From Streptomyces sp. NBC_01142 (lineage in GTDB: Bacteria > Actinomycetota > Actinomycetes > Streptomycetales > Streptomycetaceae), in NCBI RefSeq assembly GCF_026341125.1, contig NZ_JAPEOR010000001.1:2914001-2978000 (forward strand): DNA of 64,000 nucleotides, written 5' to 3'. The position numbers were made by a program, and so were the translations under genes. Under the pieces are notes generated by a model that had not been told where the DNA came from, searched no databases, and was given only the letters and a program-made list of their open reading frames with translations. This document shows, one piece after another, positions 1 through 10,731 of this stretch; the stretch's first letter is position 1; every line of letters starts with the position of its first letter.

Positions 1-111
1 GGAGCAGCTGCGGAACCGATTTCCACAAAAGGCTGAAAGTGCACCTCGATGATCGAAACGCTAAGAGAATCCCTTTTTGTCCGCTATCGGTGTCGGGCGA
101 ATGGGTCATTC

Positions 112-657
112 TTATCCCCCATGTGGCGGACACGATGACGTGTCGGGGCGGCAGCCCGGCGGGTGGATGAGGCCAGGGGCCGCGTCGGCGATCCGCTGCC
201 GCATCGGCCGCCGGTGCAGCGCTTCCAGGGCTTCGCCGATCAGCTCGCTCAAGGGGAACGGCAGCTCGGCCTCGAAGGTGGCCGCTGCCGCGGTGGTGGC
301 CGCCCACTCGGCCTCCAGTGCGGGCAGCAGAGCCTCGGCCTTGGGGGTCAGACGAACGATGCGCCGCCGTGCGTCCTTCCCGGGACCGATGGTGGCCAGC
401 CCTTCCCTGACCAGCTGGGAGACCGTCTGGCTCGCCGCCGAGTGCGTCACGCCGATCGTGTGTGCCAGGTCCTGGATGGAGCGGGGGCCGTCGGCGGCCA
501 GCGTACGTACGGACGGGGCGTACCGCGGGCGGAAACCGTCCAGTCCGAGGTCGGAGTAGACCGCGGTGACATCGGCCTCCAGGAGGCCGAGCAGGTGGCG
601 CAGCCGAGTGCCGAGCAGTTCGGGGCCGGGGCCGGGCTCGGTGGCGGGGGAGCTCAT
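112..657 (-). CDS. MarR-family transcriptional regulator
   Basis: The 181-residue product has a winged-helix core typical of MarR/HTH_12 proteins: a segment reading SIQDLAHTIGVTHSAASQTV (recognition helix region) followed by a basic wing with DARRRIVRLT. Members of this family are dimeric repressors that sense small ligands. I start it at the ATG at 657 because residues upstream of it in the same frame are arginine-rich, non-conserved and would run through the facing gene. The gene is divergent from the proline iminopeptidase gene at 711, and a perfect 12-bp palindrome lies in the 53-bp gap, so it probably represses itself and that neighbour. The ligand is unknown. Confidence 0.8.
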   Translation of the reverse strand: MSSPATEPGPGPELLGTRLRHLLGLLEADVTAVYSDLGLDGFRPRYAPSVRTLAADGPRSIQDLAHTIGVTHSAASQTVSQLVREGLATIGPGKDARRRIVRLTPKAEALLPALEAEWAATTAAAATFEAELPFPLSELIGEALEALHRRPMRQRIADAAPGLIHPPGCRPDTSSCPPHGG

Positions 658-666
658 CTGCTTAAC

Positions 667-684
667 ATAACAGCGCTGTTGTAT
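667..684. promoter_or_regulatory. candidate MarR operator
   Basis: The perfect palindrome AACAGCGCTGTT at 669-680 sits in an AT-rich core between the start codons of the divergent MarR gene and the iminopeptidase gene. Position and symmetry fit an operator for the adjacent regulator. Binding is inferred. Confidence 0.5.
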
Positions 685-710
685 TTCTCCGACGGAAGGG
701 ACCACGACTC

Positions 711-1679
711 GTGCCTGAGCTGTATCCGCCGATCGAGCCGTACGAGCAGGGGATGCTCGATGTGGGCGACGGCAACCTCGTGTACTGGGAGGTCTGCGGC
801 AATCCCGAGGGCAAGCCCGCGCTGTACGTCCACGGAGGGCCAGGGTCCGGCTGCACCACGCGCGCACGCCAGTACTTCGACCCGGACCGCTACCGCGTCG
901 TCCTGTTCGACCAGCGCGGCTGCGGGCGCAGCACTCCGCATGCCGCCGACCCCGCGTTCGGCATGCACCACAACACCACCGGCCACCTGCTCGCCGACAT
1001 GGAACAGCTGCGGCACCAACTCGGCATCGAGCGCTGGCTGCTGTGCGGCGGCTCCTGGGGGTCGACGCTGCTCCTCGCCTACGCCGAACTGCACCCGCAC
1101 CGGGTGTCGGAGATCGTGATCGACGGAGTCACGACAACCCGGCGCTCGGAGATCGACTGGCTCTACCGGGGGGTGGGGCGGTTCTTCCCCGAACAGTGGG
1201 AGCGGTTCAGGTCCGGCGTCCCCGAGGCCGACCGCGCCGGCGATCTGGTCGCCTCGTACGCCCGCCTGATGACGGACCCGGACCCGGCGGTACGGGAGAG
1301 GGCCGCCACGGAATGGTGCCGCTGGGAGGATGCGGTGCTGTCGCTGGAACCCCATGGCGGGCCCACCCCCTACAGCGGCCGTCCTTCGGCCGGGCGCATC
1401 GCGCTCGTACGGATTGCCTCCCACTACTTCGCGCACGGCGCCTGGCTGGAGGAGGGCGCCCTGCTGCGCGGCGCCGGAGGTCTGAAGGGAATCCCGGGGG
1501 TGCTCCTCCACGGCCGCCTGGACATGAGCTCTCCGCTCGACACCGCCTGGGAATTGAGCCGCGCCTGGCCCGAGGCGGAACTCGTGGTCATCGGCGATGC
1601 GGGACACAAGGGCAGCAAGACGGTGAGAGCGCGGGTGCGCGGCGCACTGGACCGCTTCGCATCAACGCTCCCCGAGTGA
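711..1679 (+). CDS. pip: Proline iminopeptidase (peptidase family S33)
   Basis: This 322-residue alpha/beta hydrolase should release N-terminal proline from peptides in the cytoplasm. Visible family features are the oxyanion segment HGGPGSGC near residue 41, DQRGCGRS, the nucleophile elbow GGSWGS near residue 113, a downstream Asp in HGRLDMSSP and a His in DAGHKGSK. HGGPG plus GGSWGS is characteristic of prolyl aminopeptidases. The start is a GTG at 711. The length matches the family. It is divergent from a MarR regulator with a shared operator-like palindrome, so expression is probably ligand-controlled. Some relatives hydrolyse other amides or esters, so exact substrate specificity is uncertain. 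Confidence 0.85.
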   Translation: MPELYPPIEPYEQGMLDVGDGNLVYWEVCGNPEGKPALYVHGGPGSGCTTRARQYFDPDRYRVVLFDQRGCGRSTPHAADPAFGMHHNTTGHLLADMEQLRHQLGIERWLLCGGSWGSTLLLAYAELHPHRVSEIVIDGVTTTRRSEIDWLYRGVGRFFPEQWERFRSGVPEADRAGDLVASYARLMTDPDPAVRERAATEWCRWEDAVLSLEPHGGPTPYSGRPSAGRIALVRIASHYFAHGAWLEEGALLRGAGGLKGIPGVLLHGRLDMSSPLDTAWELSRAWPEAELVVIGDAGHKGSKTVRARVRGALDRFASTLPE

Positions 1680-1788
1680 CTGATGGAGCCTGTGGTGCGG
1701 ATGAGATCAAGCCATTCCGTCTTGGGGTGAATTCCCCTGATCGAGGGGGGATTTCCACGTTTCGCGTTTGCGGCACCGAAGATTTTTT

Positions 1789-1800
1789 TCAACGCGTTGA
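1789..1800. promoter_or_regulatory. 12-bp perfect palindrome upstream of lipoprotein gene
   Basis: TCAACGCGTTGA is self-complementary and preceded by a run of seven T. It lies about 87 bp upstream of the lipoprotein start, in a 207-bp gene-free gap, so it could be a regulator-binding site for that gene. No regulator can be assigned. Confidence 0.3.
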
Positions 1801-1886
1801 ACACTCGCGGCCCCCACGTCCGTACCTAGGGCCAGGAACGGCGCACTGAAGCGTCGCAACGGGCTCGAAGGACTACGGGAGTGGAC

Positions 1887-2861
1887 ATGAACACCTGGCG
1901 GAACGCCTCGCTCGCGGTGACTGCGGCGGCCGTACTCGCGCTGACGACGGCGTGCGGTCAGGACAAGGGGAACGAGACCCCCAATGGCCAGGCGGTCGGA
2001 GCGGCCAACCCGGCGCAGCCCGGCGGTTACGGCTCGGACAGCGGTTACGGCGGCGCGGGCGCCGGTGCCGGCGCCCAGGGAGCTGCGGCGAAGCCCGGCG
2101 GTCAACTGGCCGTCTGGGACAGCAAGGATCTCGGCAAGGTCCTCACCGACAGCGCCGGCCTCACTCTCTACCGGTTCGACAAGGACACGGACAGTCCGCC
2201 GAAGTCGAATTGCGAAGGCGACTGCGCGAAGGCCTGGCCGGTTGTCGCCGCAGGCGGCGTCACCGCCGCACCCGGTGTCGACACCTCCCTGCTCGGCGAG
2301 GTCACCCGGGCGGACGGCACCAAGCAGCTCACCATCGCGGGCTGGCCCATGTACCGCTACGCCAAGGACACCAAGGCGGGTGACGCGAAGGGCCAGGGCG
2401 TCGGCGGGACCTGGTTCGCGTCGGCCCCCGACGGCAAGAAGGCGGCGCCGGGCGGCGCGGGCGCCGGCGAGGAAGCGGGCGAGGAGGGCGGTGCCGACCT
2501 GGCCGGCCTCTCCACCCGCAACGACCCCAAGCTCGGCGAGATCGTCATCGACAAGAACGGCATGACGGTCTACCGCTTCATGAAGGACTCCGCCTGGCCC
2601 ATGAAGACGGCCTGCACCGGCGACTGCCTCAAGAAGTGGCCGGTTGTCGAGCCCGTCGGGAAGAACGACACCGAGGGAATCCTCAAGAAGGGCTTCGTGA
2701 CCTTCGACCGTCCCGACGGAATCAAGCAGCAGACGATCGACTGCTGGCCCATCTACACCTTCGCGGGCGACTCCAAGCCCGGTGACACCAACGGCCAGGG
2801 CGTGGGCGGCACTTGGTATGCCGTCTCGCCCGAGGGCAAGCCGGTCGGAGCGCCCAAGTAG
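1887..2861 (+). CDS. Secreted repeat lipoprotein (COG4315 / PF03640-type)
   Basis: A 324-residue exported lipoprotein of unknown biochemical role. It has a short basic N-terminus, a hydrophobic stretch and a lipobox-like LTTAC with the acylated Cys near residue 22. A Gly/Ala-rich linker follows, then two copies of a paired repeat. Each copy has an LYRFDKD or VYRFMKD strand, a C-x-GDC-x(2-3)-KxWPVV motif (CEGDCAKAWPVV; CTGDCLKKWPVV), a WPMYRYAKD/WPIYTFAGD segment and GQGVGGTWF/GQGVGGTWY. This is the 'secreted repeat of unknown function' family. I prefer ATG 1887, which has GGGAG six bases upstream; GTG 1881 is possible. A strong hairpin follows the stop. Confidence 0.8.
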   Translation: MNTWRNASLAVTAAAVLALTTACGQDKGNETPNGQAVGAANPAQPGGYGSDSGYGGAGAGAGAQGAAAKPGGQLAVWDSKDLGKVLTDSAGLTLYRFDKDTDSPPKSNCEGDCAKAWPVVAAGGVTAAPGVDTSLLGEVTRADGTKQLTIAGWPMYRYAKDTKAGDAKGQGVGGTWFASAPDGKKAAPGGAGAGEEAGEEGGADLAGLSTRNDPKLGEIVIDKNGMTVYRFMKDSAWPMKTACTGDCLKKWPVVEPVGKNDTEGILKKGFVTFDRPDGIKQQTIDCWPIYTFAGDSKPGDTNGQGVGGTWYAVSPEGKPVGAPK

Positions 2862-2883
2862 TCCCCACGCTGCGCGTCCGACC

Positions 2884-2925
2884 CGGCCGGCCCGTCTCAC
2901 GCCCCCCGCGTGACGGCGGGCCGGC
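2884..2925 (+). terminator. Rho-independent-like terminator after the lipoprotein gene
   Basis: GGCCGGCCCGTC pairs with GACGGCGGGCCGGC with one bulged base, and TCACG/CGTGA extends the stem inward. It starts 23 bp after the stop codon. Only a weak T-tract follows, as is usual in Streptomyces. Confidence 0.6.
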
Positions 2926-3104
2926 TCTCTGTTCCGCTGTCTGAGTCCTCGCATGTTCCGTCGATGTGACCAAGACGTGTGACCAAGAACGGACCGCTAA
3001 TTTCCGTTTGGGCTCGCTCTCTTGGCGGGCGATCAGTAGCCTCGGCTCGAACACTGGCCATGGTCATGGCCGAACTCCCCCGTGGCGACTTGTTGGAGAC
3101 ATCG

Positions 3105-3917
3105 ATGGAGCGTCCCGCCTGGGCCCCGCAGGGCATCGACATATCGGTGCCGAGCGTGGCCCGTATTTACGACTACTACCTGGGCGGCTCGCACAATTTC
3201 GAAGTCGACCGGGAAGCGGCCCGCCGCGCCATGGAGTTCATGCCGGGCCTCCCCAAGATCATGCAGGCGAACCGGGCGTTCATGCGCCGAGCCGTGAACT
3301 ACGCGGTGGGGCAGGGCATCTCCCAGTTCCTCGACATCGGCTCCGGCATTCCGGCCTTCGGAAATGTGCATGAAGTGGCACGCAGGGCAAGCCCCGACGC
3401 CCGCGTGGTCTATGTCGACCACGACCCGGTGGCCGTCGCACACAGCCAGGCCGTACTGGAGGGTGACGAGCAGTCAGCCGTCGTCGCCGCCGATCTGCGC
3501 AAGCCGCGGCAGATCCTCGACAGTCCCGAAGTCACCGCGCTGCTCGACCTGGAACAGCCGGTGGCGCTGCTCCTGGTCGCCGTACTCCACTTCATCGAGG
3601 ACCAGGACGACCCGTACAGTGCCGTCGCCGAGTTGCGCGACGCTCTCGCGCCCGGCAGCCTGCTCATCCTCACTCACGCCTCGTACGAGGGCATTCCCCT
3701 CCCCAAGGAGCAGGCGGGCGGCGCGGTCGGCATCTACCAGAACATCCGAAACCCCCTGGTCATGCGTTCACGCGCGGAGATCGCGCGGTTCTTCGAGGGG
3801 TACGGGACGATCGAGCCCGGGCTGGTGTCCATGCCGCTCTGGCGGCCCGACGCCCCCGCCAAGGAGGAGGACCCATACGCCTTCTCGGGCTTCGCCGGGG
3901 TGGGGCGCAAGGCGTGA
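3105..3917 (+). CDS. SAM-dependent methyltransferase, DUF574 (Methyltransf_19) family
   Basis: The 270-residue product begins with the family hallmark PSVARIYDYYLGGSHNF near residue 20 and has the SAM-binding loop FLDIGSGIPAFGNVHEVA and the acidic VYVDHDPVAVAH strand. These features define the actinobacterial DUF574 group, which is abundant in Streptomyces and of unknown methyl acceptor. Start choice: ATG 3105 has GGAG six bases upstream and gives the normal family length, whereas longer in-frame starts add non-conserved residues. The stop codon overlaps the next gene's ATG (TGATG), so translation is probably coupled to the c-di-GMP enzyme downstream. Confidence 0.85.
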   Translation: MERPAWAPQGIDISVPSVARIYDYYLGGSHNFEVDREAARRAMEFMPGLPKIMQANRAFMRRAVNYAVGQGISQFLDIGSGIPAFGNVHEVARRASPDARVVYVDHDPVAVAHSQAVLEGDEQSAVVAADLRKPRQILDSPEVTALLDLEQPVALLLVAVLHFIEDQDDPYSAVAELRDALAPGSLLILTHASYEGIPLPKEQAGGAVGIYQNIRNPLVMRSRAEIARFFEGYGTIEPGLVSMPLWRPDAPAKEEDPYAFSGFAGVGRKA

Positions 3918-6085
3918 TGTCGCCGTCGCAGGCGGCGGGTCCCGCAGCGGACCCGGACAGCCCTGAGGACAGACTCCGCCGGTTCGCGACGATCTGGAGC
4001 CGGGCCGTCTTCCCGGTGACGGCCACGTCGATGACCCGGCCCGAGATCGAAGAGCATCTGCTGCCGCTGGCCCGGCGGCTGAGCGAGACGCTGCACGCGC
4101 GCCCCTTCGACCCGCAGGCCGCCCACCGTGTCGGGACCGCTCTGATCGATGCTCACTGCACCGACCCCGAAGCGCTCAGCCGCACACTCGGCGTCGTCGA
4201 CTCCTATCTGGTCCTGTACTGCGGCGCCGGCGGTGAGTCCGAGCTGACCGCCGAAGAGAGCCGGGCCCGCTGCGCCAGGCTCCAGCACGCCCTCGCTGCC
4301 GGTTTCGCCCACGGGCTGCGCGAGCGCACCCTCGCCGAGCAGGAGGCCATCGCCCGCTCCTCGCTGCGGGCCCGCAGCGACGCGGCGCAGGCTCTGCACG
4401 CCACCGAGGCGCGCTTCAGGGCAGTGTTCGAGGGCGCCGCGATCGGCATCGGGATCGCCGACCTCGACGGCAACGTGCTGGAGGTCAACGAAACACTCAC
4501 CCGGATGTTCGGCGGGCTCGAGCACCATGTGCGCGGCAGGAAGGTGACCGACTGGTCCCATCCCGAGGACCGGCCCCATGTCTGGCAGCTCTACCGGGAG
4601 CTGGTGCGCGGCGAGCGCGAGCACTTCCGGGCGGAGAAGCCGTTCTTCCGCAACGACGGCACCGTGCTGTGGACCAACCTGACGGTCTCCCTGCTGCGGG
4701 ACGCCGACGGCAGGCCTCAGTACCAGCTGGCACTGATGGAGGACACCACCGAGCGGCGGCTGCTCAATCTGCGGCTGCGCTATGAGGCCACCCACGACGC
4801 GCTCACCGGACTGCCCAACCGGACGCTGTTCTTCGAGCGGTTGGAGAAGGCCCTGTCGGCGGGCGACGGCGCCCGCTTCGGCCTCTGCTACCTCGACCTC
4901 GACGGCTTCAAGGCGATCAACGACAGCCTTGGCCACGCGGCGGGGGACCGGCTGCTGGTGGAGGTCGCGGACCGACTGCAGAGCTGCGCCACCGCGCCGG
5001 GCGAGATGGTGGCCCGCCTGGGCGGCGACGAGTTCGTGGCACTGACCACCGGACCCGACACCCAGCGCGAGGTCGACGAACTCGCCACGCGCATCCTCGG
5101 CGTGCTCGGCTCGCCCATCCGCGTCGACGGCCGGGAGTTCACGGTCCGCGGGAGCATCGGCATCGTCGAAGGACCGGCGGGCGAGCGCACCGCCGCCGAG
5201 GTGCTGCGCAGCGCCGACATCACCATGTACCGCGCCAAGTCGGCGGGCGGCAACCGCTTCGAGGTCGCCGACCCGGAGGCGGACGCCCGCGCCATCACCC
5301 GGCACGGCCTGACCACCGCGCTGCCCGCGGCCCTGGAGCGGGAGGAGTTCTTCATCGAGTACCAGCCGCTGGTGCACCTGGGGGACGGAAGCGTTCACGG
5401 GGCCGAGGCGCTGGTGCGCTGGTGCCATCCGCAGCACGGCGTACTGGGACCGGACCGGTTCATTCCGCTCGCCGAGCATACCGGGCTGATCGTGCCGCTG
5501 GGCCGCTGGGTGCTCCAGGAGGCCGTACGGCAGGCCCGGTTCTGGCAGAAGCGTCACTGCGACGGCGGCCCGTTGCGGATCAATGTCAACCTCTCGCCGG
5601 CCCAGCTGCACCACCCGGGGCTGGTCGCCGACACGGTGGACGTGCTCGAGCGCTCCGGCCTCGAACCGGGCGCCCTGTGCCTGGAGGTCACCGAGTCCGC
5701 GCTGATCGGTGCCGACGAGGATCTCCTCAAACCGCTGCGCCAACTCGCCGAGATGGGCGTGGACATAGCGCTCGACGACTTCGGCACGGGCTATTCGAAC
5801 CTCGCCAATCTCCGCCGGCTGCCCGTGAGCGTGCTCAAGCTGGACCGCTCCTTCACCCAGGGAATGCAGCGGCACCCGGCCGACCCCGTCGATCTGAAGA
5901 TCGTCGAAGGGATCGTTTCGCTGGCCCACAGCCTGGAGCTGGCCGTCACGGTGGAGGGAGTGGAGACCGGCGCGCAGGCGGAGCAGCTGCGGGAGCTGGG
6001 CTGCGACACCGCCCAGGGCTGGTACTACGCCCGCCCGGGCGCACCCGACCGGATCCACTCGCTGCTACTGGCCGACGCGGTGTAG
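3917..6085 (+). CDS. rmdA: PAS-GGDEF-EAL cyclic di-GMP enzyme (RmdA-like)
   Basis: A 722-residue cytoplasmic protein with an N-terminal unassigned region (1-150), a PAS domain (about 155-280), GGDEF (about 290-445) and EAL (about 465-715). The diguanylate cyclase motif LGGDEF is intact. The allosteric RxxD I-site just upstream is not conserved, reading roughly AxxE. The EAL domain keeps GAEALVRW, NLSPAQL, LEVTESALI, ALDDFGTGYSNL, LKLDRSF and VTVEGVET, so it should be an active phosphodiesterase. The architecture and the neighbouring second sdhCAB locus match S. coelicolor RmdA (SCO0928), which influences sporulation; that synteny is from memory. Overlaps the methyltransferase stop. A GTG at 3914 is an alternative start. 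Confidence 0.75.
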   Translation: MSPSQAAGPAADPDSPEDRLRRFATIWSRAVFPVTATSMTRPEIEEHLLPLARRLSETLHARPFDPQAAHRVGTALIDAHCTDPEALSRTLGVVDSYLVLYCGAGGESELTAEESRARCARLQHALAAGFAHGLRERTLAEQEAIARSSLRARSDAAQALHATEARFRAVFEGAAIGIGIADLDGNVLEVNETLTRMFGGLEHHVRGRKVTDWSHPEDRPHVWQLYRELVRGEREHFRAEKPFFRNDGTVLWTNLTVSLLRDADGRPQYQLALMEDTTERRLLNLRLRYEATHDALTGLPNRTLFFERLEKALSAGDGARFGLCYLDLDGFKAINDSLGHAAGDRLLVEVADRLQSCATAPGEMVARLGGDEFVALTTGPDTQREVDELATRILGVLGSPIRVDGREFTVRGSIGIVEGPAGERTAAEVLRSADITMYRAKSAGGNRFEVADPEADARAITRHGLTTALPAALEREEFFIEYQPLVHLGDGSVHGAEALVRWCHPQHGVLGPDRFIPLAEHTGLIVPLGRWVLQEAVRQARFWQKRHCDGGPLRINVNLSPAQLHHPGLVADTVDVLERSGLEPGALCLEVTESALIGADEDLLKPLRQLAEMGVDIALDDFGTGYSNLANLRRLPVSVLKLDRSFTQGMQRHPADPVDLKIVEGIVSLAHSLELAVTVEGVETGAQAEQLRELGCDTAQGWYYARPGAPDRIHSLLLADAV

Positions 6086-6119
6086 CGCGCTCAAGCCTGC
6101 GGAGGTCCCCCGGACGACG

Positions 6120-7049
6120 TCAGGGGGAGGGCGAAGCAGCCGTCGCCCGGGAACTGAGCAGCACCCGCTGCAACTCCCGGGCGGCGCGCGGCGGGGCCAC
6201 ATCGCTGCGGTGGGCGAGTGCGATCGTACGGCGCAGCCCCGGACGAGCGAGCGGGGTGACCCGCAGATCGTGCCCGGCCCGCTCCGCGACCATGCTCGGA
6301 ACCACCGCGACACCGAGTCCGGCGCGTACGAATCCGAGTACGGCGTCCATCTCGCCGCCCTCGACGGTGAAGGACGGTTCGAAGCCCTCCGCGCGGCACG
6401 CGGCGACGGTCAGCTCGCGCAGGTCGTAGCCGTGCCGGAACATCACCAGCGGCTCGTCCTGCAGATCGGCGATCCGTACCGGGCGGCGCGGGCCCTTCGC
6501 CGTGGTGGGGGCACCTCCCGGCCGCCAGGCCGGGGGCGACACCACGACCAGGTCCTCCCGCAGCAGCTCGACGGTGGTCAGTGCGGGCGAGGAGGCCGGC
6601 AACGGCAGCACGATCAGGGCCAGATCGAGGGACCCGCGCGCCAGTTCCCGTACGAGATCGTGCGAACCGCTCTCCTCGATCAGCAGCTCGATGCCCGGAT
6701 GCAGATCGTGGAAGGTCCGCAGCACATCGGGCAGCAGACCGGTGCACAGGCTCGGCGTGGCTCCCAGCCTGACCCGGCCGCGGCGCAGCTGGGCGAGCTC
6801 CTGCACCTCGTGGCGTGCGGTGTCGGCGTCGGCGAGGATGCGGCGCGCCAGGGGAAGCAGTGCCTCCCCGGCGTCGGTGAGGGTGATATTGCCACGGGCC
6901 CGGCTGAACAGTTCGGCCCCCAGCTCCTTCTCCAGCGCCCGGATCTGCTGCGAGAGCGACGGCTGGGCGACATGGACCCGCTCGGCGGCCTGGGTGAAAT
7001 GCCGGGTTTCGGCGACCGCCACAAAGTAGAGGAGCTGCTGGAACTGCAT
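6120..7049 (-). CDS. LysR-family regulator next to sdhCAB
   Basis: The 309-residue protein has an N-terminal LysR helix-turn-helix (FQQLLYFVAVAETRHFTQAA, then VAQPSLSQQIRALEKELGAELF) and a periplasmic-binding-like effector domain from about residue 90. ATG 7049 begins exactly at the conserved MQFQQL, and the longer in-frame extension would cross the operator region. The gene is divergent from sdhC with an 83-bp gap that contains a T-N11-A palindrome, the standard LysR site. It therefore probably controls its own expression and that of the succinate dehydrogenase operon. The effector molecule is unknown; a C4-dicarboxylate would fit but is a guess. Confidence 0.85.
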   Translation of the reverse strand: MQFQQLLYFVAVAETRHFTQAAERVHVAQPSLSQQIRALEKELGAELFSRARGNITLTDAGEALLPLARRILADADTARHEVQELAQLRRGRVRLGATPSLCTGLLPDVLRTFHDLHPGIELLIEESGSHDLVRELARGSLDLALIVLPLPASSPALTTVELLREDLVVVSPPAWRPGGAPTTAKGPRRPVRIADLQDEPLVMFRHGYDLRELTVAACRAEGFEPSFTVEGGEMDAVLGFVRAGLGVAVVPSMVAERAGHDLRVTPLARPGLRRTIALAHRSDVAPPRAARELQRVLLSSRATAASPSP

Positions 7050-7058
7050 GGACCCACG

Positions 7059-7073
7059 ATAGGTCATGCCTAT
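7059..7073. promoter_or_regulatory. LysR-type operator (T-N11-A palindrome)
   Basis: ATAGG-TCATG-CCTAT has perfect 5-bp arms and fits the T-N11-A rule for LysR sites. It lies 10 bp from the LysR start codon and 60 bp from sdhC. Binding by the adjacent LysR protein is inferred. Confidence 0.6.
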
Positions 7074-7132
7074 GGACATGAGCAGTACCATGTCTTGGAC
7101 CTCTGGGGTGCTTCGGCCCTAGCGTCGTACCC

Positions 7133-7837
7133 ATGGCTCTGGCAACGCGGACGGATCGAAAACCGTCCCACACGCGAACCTTCTGGGGATCCACCGTCGG
7201 CAAGAAGACGGTCATGGCCGTGAGCGGCCTGATCATGCTCGGCTACCTGGTGGCGCATGTGATGGGCAACCTCAAGGTCTTCTTCGGCGCGGGGGAGTTC
7301 AACGCCTACGGCCACTGGCTGCGCACCATGGGCGAACCCGTCCTGCACTACGAGTGGGGGCTCTGGATCGTCCGCGTGGTGCTGCTCGCGTCCGTCGTGG
7401 GGCACGCCGTCGCCGCGTACCAGCTCAGCCGCCGGGATCTGAAGGCCCGGCCCACCGCCTACGTCCACAAGCGGAAGCGGTCGAGCTACGCCACCCGCAC
7501 CATGCGCTGGGGCGGCATCATCGTGGCACTGTTCATCGTCTGGCATCTGCTGGATCTGACGACCCTCACGGTCAACGAGAACGCGCAGCCCGGTCATCCG
7601 TACGAGAACGTCGTCGCGACGTTCTCCACCTGGTACGGCAACGTCATCTACATCGTCGCGATGCTCGCCGTCGGGCTGCACATCCGGCACGGCTTCTGGA
7701 GCGCCGCCCAGACCCTCGGCGTCGGCAACGCGACCCGCGACCGGATGCTCAAGACCGTTGCCAATGGTCTCGCGCTGGTGCTGACCGTGGGATTCGTCTC
7801 CGTCCCCGTCGCCGTCATGACCGGAGTGGTGAGCTGA
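7133..7837 (+). CDS. sdhC: Succinate dehydrogenase cytochrome b subunit (five-helix, SdhC type)
   Basis: A 234-residue membrane anchor of the class B (Bacillus/Wolinella-like) succinate:quinone oxidoreductase. Five hydrophobic helices are visible: around [69 protein letters not shown] and [17 protein letters not shown]. Several helix-embedded His residues are candidate haem ligands. It precedes sdhA by one base and forms sdhCAB with the following genes. In this family menaquinone is the usual electron acceptor, which fits Streptomyces. This is probably the second succinate dehydrogenase set of the genome, by analogy with SCO0922-0924. Confidence 0.88.
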   Translation: MALATRTDRKPSHTRTFWGSTVGKKTVMAVSGLIMLGYLVAHVMGNLKVFFGAGEFNAYGHWLRTMGEPVLHYEWGLWIVRVVLLASVVGHAVAAYQLSRRDLKARPTAYVHKRKRSSYATRTMRWGGIIVALFIVWHLLDLTTLTVNENAQPGHPYENVVATFSTWYGNVIYIVAMLAVGLHIRHGFWSAAQTLGVGNATRDRMLKTVANGLALVLTVGFVSVPVAVMTGVVS

Positions 7838-7838
7838 C

Positions 7839-9865
<2,027 letters not shown>

Positions 9866-9869
<4 letters not shown>

Positions 9870-10612
9870 AGCTCACCCTGCGCGTCTGGCGCCAGCGGAA
9901 CCCCGACGCCCCCGGCGCCATGGCCACCTACGAAGTCGACGGCATCTCCCAGGACATGTCGTTCCTGGAGATGCTCGACACCCTCAACGAGGAGCTCATC
10001 CTCAAGGGGGACGAGCCGGTCGCCTTCGACCACGACTGCCGCGAGGGCATCTGCGGCGCATGCAGCCTCGTCATCAACGGCGACGCCCACGGCCCGGAGC
10101 GCACCACCACCTGCCAGCTCCATATGCGCTCCTTCAAGGACGGCGACACCATCGACGTCGAGCCGTGGCGGGCCTCCGCCTTCCCCGTCGTCAAGGACCT
10201 GGTGGTGGACCGGTCGGCGTTCGACCGGATCATCCAGGCCGGTGGCTACATCAGCGCTCCGACCGGCGCGGCTCCCGAGGCCCACGCCACAGCGGTGCCC
10301 AAGCCCGACGCGGACTACGCCTTCGAGCACGCCGAGTGCATCGGCTGCGGCGCATGCGTCGCAGCCTGCCCCAACGGCTCCGCGATGCTTTTCACCTCGG
10401 CGAAGATCAACCACCTCAATGTGCTCCCACAGGGCGCGCCCGAGCGCGAGACCCGGGTGCTGGACATGGTGGCGACGATGGACGACGAAGGCTTCGGCGG
10501 CTGCACGCTGACCGGAGAATGCGCCACCGCCTGCCCCAAGGGCATCCCGCTGCCGTCCATAGCGGCCATGAACAAGGAGTGGCTGCGGGCCACCCGCAAG
10601 GCCAAGCGCTAG
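9866..10612 (+). CDS. sdhB: Succinate dehydrogenase iron-sulfur subunit
   Basis: The 248-residue electron-transfer subunit carries the expected cysteine clusters. The 2Fe-2S motif CREGICGAC is near residue 60 with a distal Cys near 85. [11 protein letters not shown] is near residue 158, and a C-terminal [14 protein letters not shown] is near residue 212. These supply the 4Fe-4S and 3Fe-4S centres that pass electrons from the flavoprotein to the membrane cytochrome. Overlap with sdhA is ATGA. The gene is last in the operon and converges on the UvrA-like gene across a 119-bp gap in which I see no clear terminator. Confidence 0.92.
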
Positions 10613-10731
10613 CCGGGCGGGGACGGCGTCGGAGGGGACGCGGCGGACGGCTTCCTGGACGGCGGCGGTTCCTGCACGGCGAGGCGGCCGGCCCGCTCGC
10701 CCGCATCACGCCGGGTGGGACGGGAAGGTGG

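Noticed and set aside
1..111. Possible end of a gene entering from the left
   Set aside because: Multiple stops in short range and no conserved residues; nothing can be supported.
163..1119. Long plus-strand open frame across the marR gene and into the iminopeptidase gene
   Set aside because: Antisense and out-of-frame shadow of two well-supported genes; composition is Arg/Gly-rich with no family features.
3734..6058. 774-codon minus-strand open frame opposite the PAS-GGDEF-EAL gene
   Set aside because: High-GC antisense artefact; no domain pattern, and the plus strand has complete catalytic motifs.
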